Source: Actinomycetes bacterium
GTDB lineage: Bacteria; Actinomycetota; Actinomycetes; Mycobacteriales; Mycobacteriaceae
Length of the DNA: 64,000 nucleotides
Assembly (NCBI GenBank): GCA_023418505.1
Contig: JAEZZR010000005.1
Coordinates: 157,874 to 221,873, forward strand
Direction of reading: 5' to 3'
Each line of letters starts with the position of its first letter. Position 1 is the stretch's first letter. The translations under genes and the position numbers were made by a program. Positions 61,438-64,000 of the stretch are shown piece after piece. The notes under the pieces were generated by a model, which worked only from the letters and a program-made list of their open reading frames with translations, did no database searches and was not told where the DNA came from.

Positions 61438-62844
61438 ATGGAGTCATCCTTAGCTCTCACCGTTATCGGGCTAACCATTATTGCTGTAACCGTCGGCATT
61501 CTAATTCGAGGCAAAATTCACCCAATCGTCGCAATGAGCCTCATTCCGGTGCTCGGCGCTGTAATCGCCGGCTTCGGCATAGGCGAGATTGAAGAGTTCT
61601 TCCAGTCAGGCCTCGAGCGAGTGATGGGCGTCGTCGTGATGTTCATCTTCGCGATCGTTTATTTCGGCATCATGCAGGAAGCGGGGTTATTTACTCCGAT
61701 CATTAACCGGCTGATCCGCATGACGCGTGGCAAAGTAGTCTTCGTAACACTTGGCACTGCCGCTATTGCAACGATTGCGCACTTGGATGGCGCAGGTGCA
61801 TCGACGTTCCTAATCACCATTCCCGCGTTGCTACCGCTTTATGAAGCACTGCGGATGTCCAAATACACACTTCTGGCAATTACCGCACTTTCTGCCAGTG
61901 TGATGAACATGGTTCCTTGGGCAGGACCTACCGGACGAGCTGCCAGTGTGATCGAATCCAGCCCGGAAGAAATCTGGCAGCATCTCATTTCCGCTCAGAT
62001 CGCAGCATTGTTCATGGTGTTTGTGGTGGCGTTCGGTTTCGGACTAGTGGAAACTCGACGAATTAAGAAGCTAGAACTTGCTGGGGCATCTGACGGATCT
62101 AGTGGCGGTGGTTCCGGCAGTGCCGGGTCTGATATCTCGTCGGTGACCGTGGATGTGAACGCAATTGCTGATGACTTCGTGGCCGATGAAAACAGCAAAC
62201 GTCGTGAGCTCGGACTCGATGATGAACCAACGCGGATCTCCAAGATCATCAACCTGACGCTTACTTTCATCCTGCTAGCCATTCTGGTGACCGGTCTATT
62301 GAGCCCGGCTACCGCTTTCCTCCTCGGTACCGCTATTGCCCTGTTGGTGAACTACCGGACTAATGGCGAACAGACAGCTGCGTTGAAGCGTCATGCTCCT
62401 GCGGCATTGTCGATGGCTGGCGTAATTTTGGCTGCAGCGATGTTCTTGGGCATCTTGAACGGCTCTGGAATGTTGGAATCGATCGCAATCTCGTTGATCT
62501 CGGTGATGCCAGAGTCCATTGGCGCTTACTTGCACCTGATTGTCGGCTTGCTGGGTGTCCCGTTAGACCTGATGACGTCTACAGATGCTTACTACTTCTC
62601 GGTCTTGCCGATCGTCGAGCAAACCTCCGCCGCATATGGAGTTACTCCGCTAGGCGTGGCATCAGCGATGATCCTAGGCAACGTGATTGGTACCTTCGTT
62701 TCGCCGTTTTCTCCGGCACTGTGGCTGGCAATTGGCTTGGCCAACGCCAATATGGGCAGGCACATCAAGATTGCATTCCCAATCGCTTGGGTTTTCTCGA
62801 TCATCTTGGTGTTGTTCGCTTGGGCTACAGGATTGCTGGTTTAG
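61438..62844 (+). CDS. CitMHS-family citrate/cation transporter
   Basis: TTAAGGAG precedes the ATG at 61438. The 468-residue protein has about 11 membrane segments, with the CitMHS signature HLDGAGASTFLITIPALLPLY (about 117–137) and a central hydrophilic loop of about 65 residues (215–280) rich in Ser/Gly/Asp. CitMHS transporters import citrate complexed with Mg2+ or Ca2+. A strong terminator follows at 62934. No citrate two-component genes are adjacent. Confidence 0.9.
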   Translation: MESSLALTVIGLTIIAVTVGILIRGKIHPIVAMSLIPVLGAVIAGFGIGEIEEFFQSGLERVMGVVVMFIFAIVYFGIMQEAGLFTPIINRLIRMTRGKVVFVTLGTAAIATIAHLDGAGASTFLITIPALLPLYEALRMSKYTLLAITALSASVMNMVPWAGPTGRAASVIESSPEEIWQHLISAQIAALFMVFVVAFGFGLVETRRIKKLELAGASDGSSGGGSGSAGSDISSVTVDVNAIADDFVADENSKRRELGLDDEPTRISKIINLTLTFILLAILVTGLLSPATAFLLGTAIALLVNYRTNGEQTAALKRHAPAALSMAGVILAAAMFLGILNGSGMLESIAISLISVMPESIGAYLHLIVGLLGVPLDLMTSTDAYYFSVLPIVEQTSAAYGVTPLGVASAMILGNVIGTFVSPFSPALWLAIGLANANMGRHIKIAFPIAWVFSIILVLFAWATGLLV

Positions 62845-62933
62845 TTAGAAATGTTTTGAAGCTTTTGTGATTGCACTCATGCAGCTTGACTTCAATCGGC
62901 TGCTGGCCGTCATGCCGAAAAGAAACTAGGAGT

Positions 62934-62965
62934 AAGCGCCTGCGCTCGTGCAGGCGCTTTCCTTT
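62934..62965 (+). terminator. rho-independent terminator of the citrate transporter gene
   Basis: AAGCGCCTGC (62934–62943) pairs with GCAGGCGCTT (62950–62959), followed by TCCTTTT. Confidence 0.9.
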
Positions 62966-63212
62966 TATGGTTGGGCACCTTTGATCCTTAGTCACCTTTT
63001 GCGCTTTGCCACTAAGCGCCGAATGGAGCAGCAAACACTACCGAGCAAACTTACATAGATATCCTATACAAACGCATGCTAAGATACGGGTCCAAACAAT
63101 AAGCTCAACCTTATACGTTTCGGCATTCGCTCCTTCTTGATTTCCTCGCCAGGATGAATCCAAGTAAAACGACTGCCTCACATACGACCCGCTAGAAAAA
63201 GAAATAATACCG
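62966..63212. other. intergenic, promoter region of the gene at 63213
   Basis: No gene or strong repeat is seen here; AT-rich boxes such as TATCCT and CTAAGAT near 63060–63085 could be promoters. Confidence 0.3.
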
Positions 63213-63467
63213 ATGGAGAATGATCAGGTACTTGCTCAGCGCACCTACACCGATGGCGAAGAAACGTTCACTGTAGGAATCAAAGCACCTTATCAAGAGG
63301 GAAACGACTGGTTCTGTGAAGTCTTTGTTTCCGGAAGCGAGACAGAAGAAACCAAAGTAGGTGGAGTGGATCCTCTCCAAGCAATCCGACTAGCATTCCC
63401 CGTGCTCGATTCGATCGACGAATCGCACCCTAATGCAGAAAGTCTAGGCATCAAGGGGGCTTTCTAA
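63213..63467 (+). CDS. small acidic protein (84 aa), unknown
   Basis: This 84-residue hydrophilic protein has a compact β-rich pattern (RTYTDGEETFTVGIKAPYQEGNDWFCEVFVSG) followed by a helical C-terminus (DPLQAIRLAFPVLDSIDE). It resembles the DUF6968-type small proteins, a suggestion made by eye. No strong ribosome site precedes the ATG (only GAAAAAGAAA). It stands alone between two non-coding regions. A role as an immunity or antitoxin-like protein cannot be excluded but has no direct support. Confidence 0.5.
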   Translation: MENDQVLAQRTYTDGEETFTVGIKAPYQEGNDWFCEVFVSGSETEETKVGGVDPLQAIRLAFPVLDSIDESHPNAESLGIKGAF

Positions 63468-63654
63468 ATCATTCTGACTACAACGTTTATCCCACCACTC
63501 GGCGAGATGTGGTGGGCAATTAGTATACGTCAGAATATGTGAATACCGTTTCCACCAGTTAGGCACACATCGAGTAAGCGTCCGCTGTCGGCGAGCGCTT
63601 TCCATGTCCCCAATCGCGTCAATGGAAAACAGACCCGACACGACAAACGGATTA
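63468..63654. other. non-coding, with one hairpin
   Basis: CCCACCAC (63491–63498) and GTGGTGGG (63509–63516) form an 8-bp hairpin soon after the small gene's stop, without a T-tract. Nothing else is recognised. Confidence 0.4.
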
Positions 63655-63797
63655 GGTGCGGATTGCACAAAAGAACCATCAAGAAAGACGCAAACGGGAG
63701 CCACCGACTGTGCAATCTGCATCCTCAGGGTGCAAAAACGTCCACAAAAACCCACCGAACAGCCCGAAACGGCTTGGTTTACTGTGCATTCTGCACC
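63655..63797. repeat. interspersed TGTGCA hairpin repeat, cluster C
   Basis: One partial minus-strand unit (63655–63670), one full plus-strand unit (63707–63745, CTGCATCCTCAGGGTGCA, then AAACGTCCA) and one partial unit (63774–63797) are present. The last matches the minus-strand unit of cluster A (31166–31188) at all but one of about 22 positions. Confidence 0.7.
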
Positions 63798-63898
63798 CAA
63801 AACAACCCACCAGCTAAACAGCGTGAAAAAAAACAAAAGACGCCAACAGCAACCCCCACGGTGATTAGCCCCCACAACCCCCACCAGCCGGTAGGCAT

Positions 63899-63948
63899 AA
63901 AAAAAAAAGGGAGTCCACCAACCCCCAAACAAGGGTTGGTGGCCTCCC
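63899..63948 (-). terminator. strong minus-strand terminator of a gene beyond the window
   Basis: On the minus strand CTCCC/GGGAG and CCACCAACCC/GGGTTGGTGG form a 15-bp stem with one mismatch, followed by ten Ts. It must end a gene whose coding region lies to the right of 64000. Confidence 0.85.
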
Positions 63949-64000
63949 CCACAAACAACGATATGAAGTTAAAAAAGAATATTTTTTTTGCCGGCAGCGA

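Noticed and set aside
63444..63932. 162-codon minus-strand frame at the right end
   Set aside because: It crosses the repeat cluster and the stem of a strong terminator, with no start signal.

Overview
The window reads as a chromosomal segment of a Corynebacterium species. The evidence is gene content and order: odhI/garA–ftsR–DUF151–MerR next to secA2; a block of scpA–scpB–parA–xerD–nudix–steB–steA–recN–nadK–tlyA–HAD; a gnd/thioesterase pair; and surface proteins with an LAKTG sorting signal. Several genes also look leaderless, with a TANNNT box exactly 7 nt before the start codon. I cannot assign a species. Base composition is moderate G+C, and no insertion sequence, prophage, rRNA or CRISPR array is visible.

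Layout. 1–1233: a small two-helix membrane protein, a terminator and about 500 bp of non-coding DNA rich in hairpins with C-rich loops. 1184–3712: a 17-codon leader ORF coupled to two CNNM/CorC-type membrane proteins. 4079–5302: an HNH-nuclease-like gene in an otherwise empty stretch. 5401–14725: metabolic and respiratory genes (ESS-type glutamate symporter, Tpx, an FAD dehydrogenase, a degenerate cyclopropane-synthase-like protein, NDH-2, a thioesterase, Gnd). 14725–18737: a coupled DEAD helicase, a glycosylase-like protein and a VWA protein. 18750–23948: MerR, DUF151, FtsR, OdhI and SecA2, all on the minus strand. 24043–28205: RraA and a heterodimeric ABC exporter whose two nucleotide-binding domains are degenerate in complementary ways.

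28340–34686 looks like an accessory island between the exporter and a tRNA-Pro(GGG). It holds a WXG/PPE-like Gly-rich protein, a lipoprotein, a 764-residue LAKTG surface protein, and two clusters of a short interspersed hairpin repeat that bracket the surface gene. 34880–52156 is a conserved core block, almost all on the minus strand: PASTA protein, Cmk–Der fusion, RluB, ScpB, ScpA, ParA, XerD, NUDIX, SteB, SteA, RecN, NadK, TlyA, a 50-residue gene missed by simple length cut-offs, a HAD phosphatase, a TPR-like protein and RNase H. 52193–63467 is a looser region of transporters and membrane proteins. It includes a second LAKTG protein, and homopolymeric C/G tracts lie upstream of two genes there. 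The last kilobase carries a third repeat cluster and a strong minus-strand terminator for a gene beyond the right edge.

Two signals stand out beyond the gene list. The 11-mer GCTTGACGACG (and its one-base variants GCTTAACGACG and GCTTGCCGACG) occurs at least 23 times on both strands, in several reading frames and between genes. By chance about 0.03 copies of each 11-mer are expected in 64 kb, so a DNA-level role is plausible. The second is the family of about 40-bp TGTGCA…GTGCA hairpin repeats, confined to three intergenic clusters.
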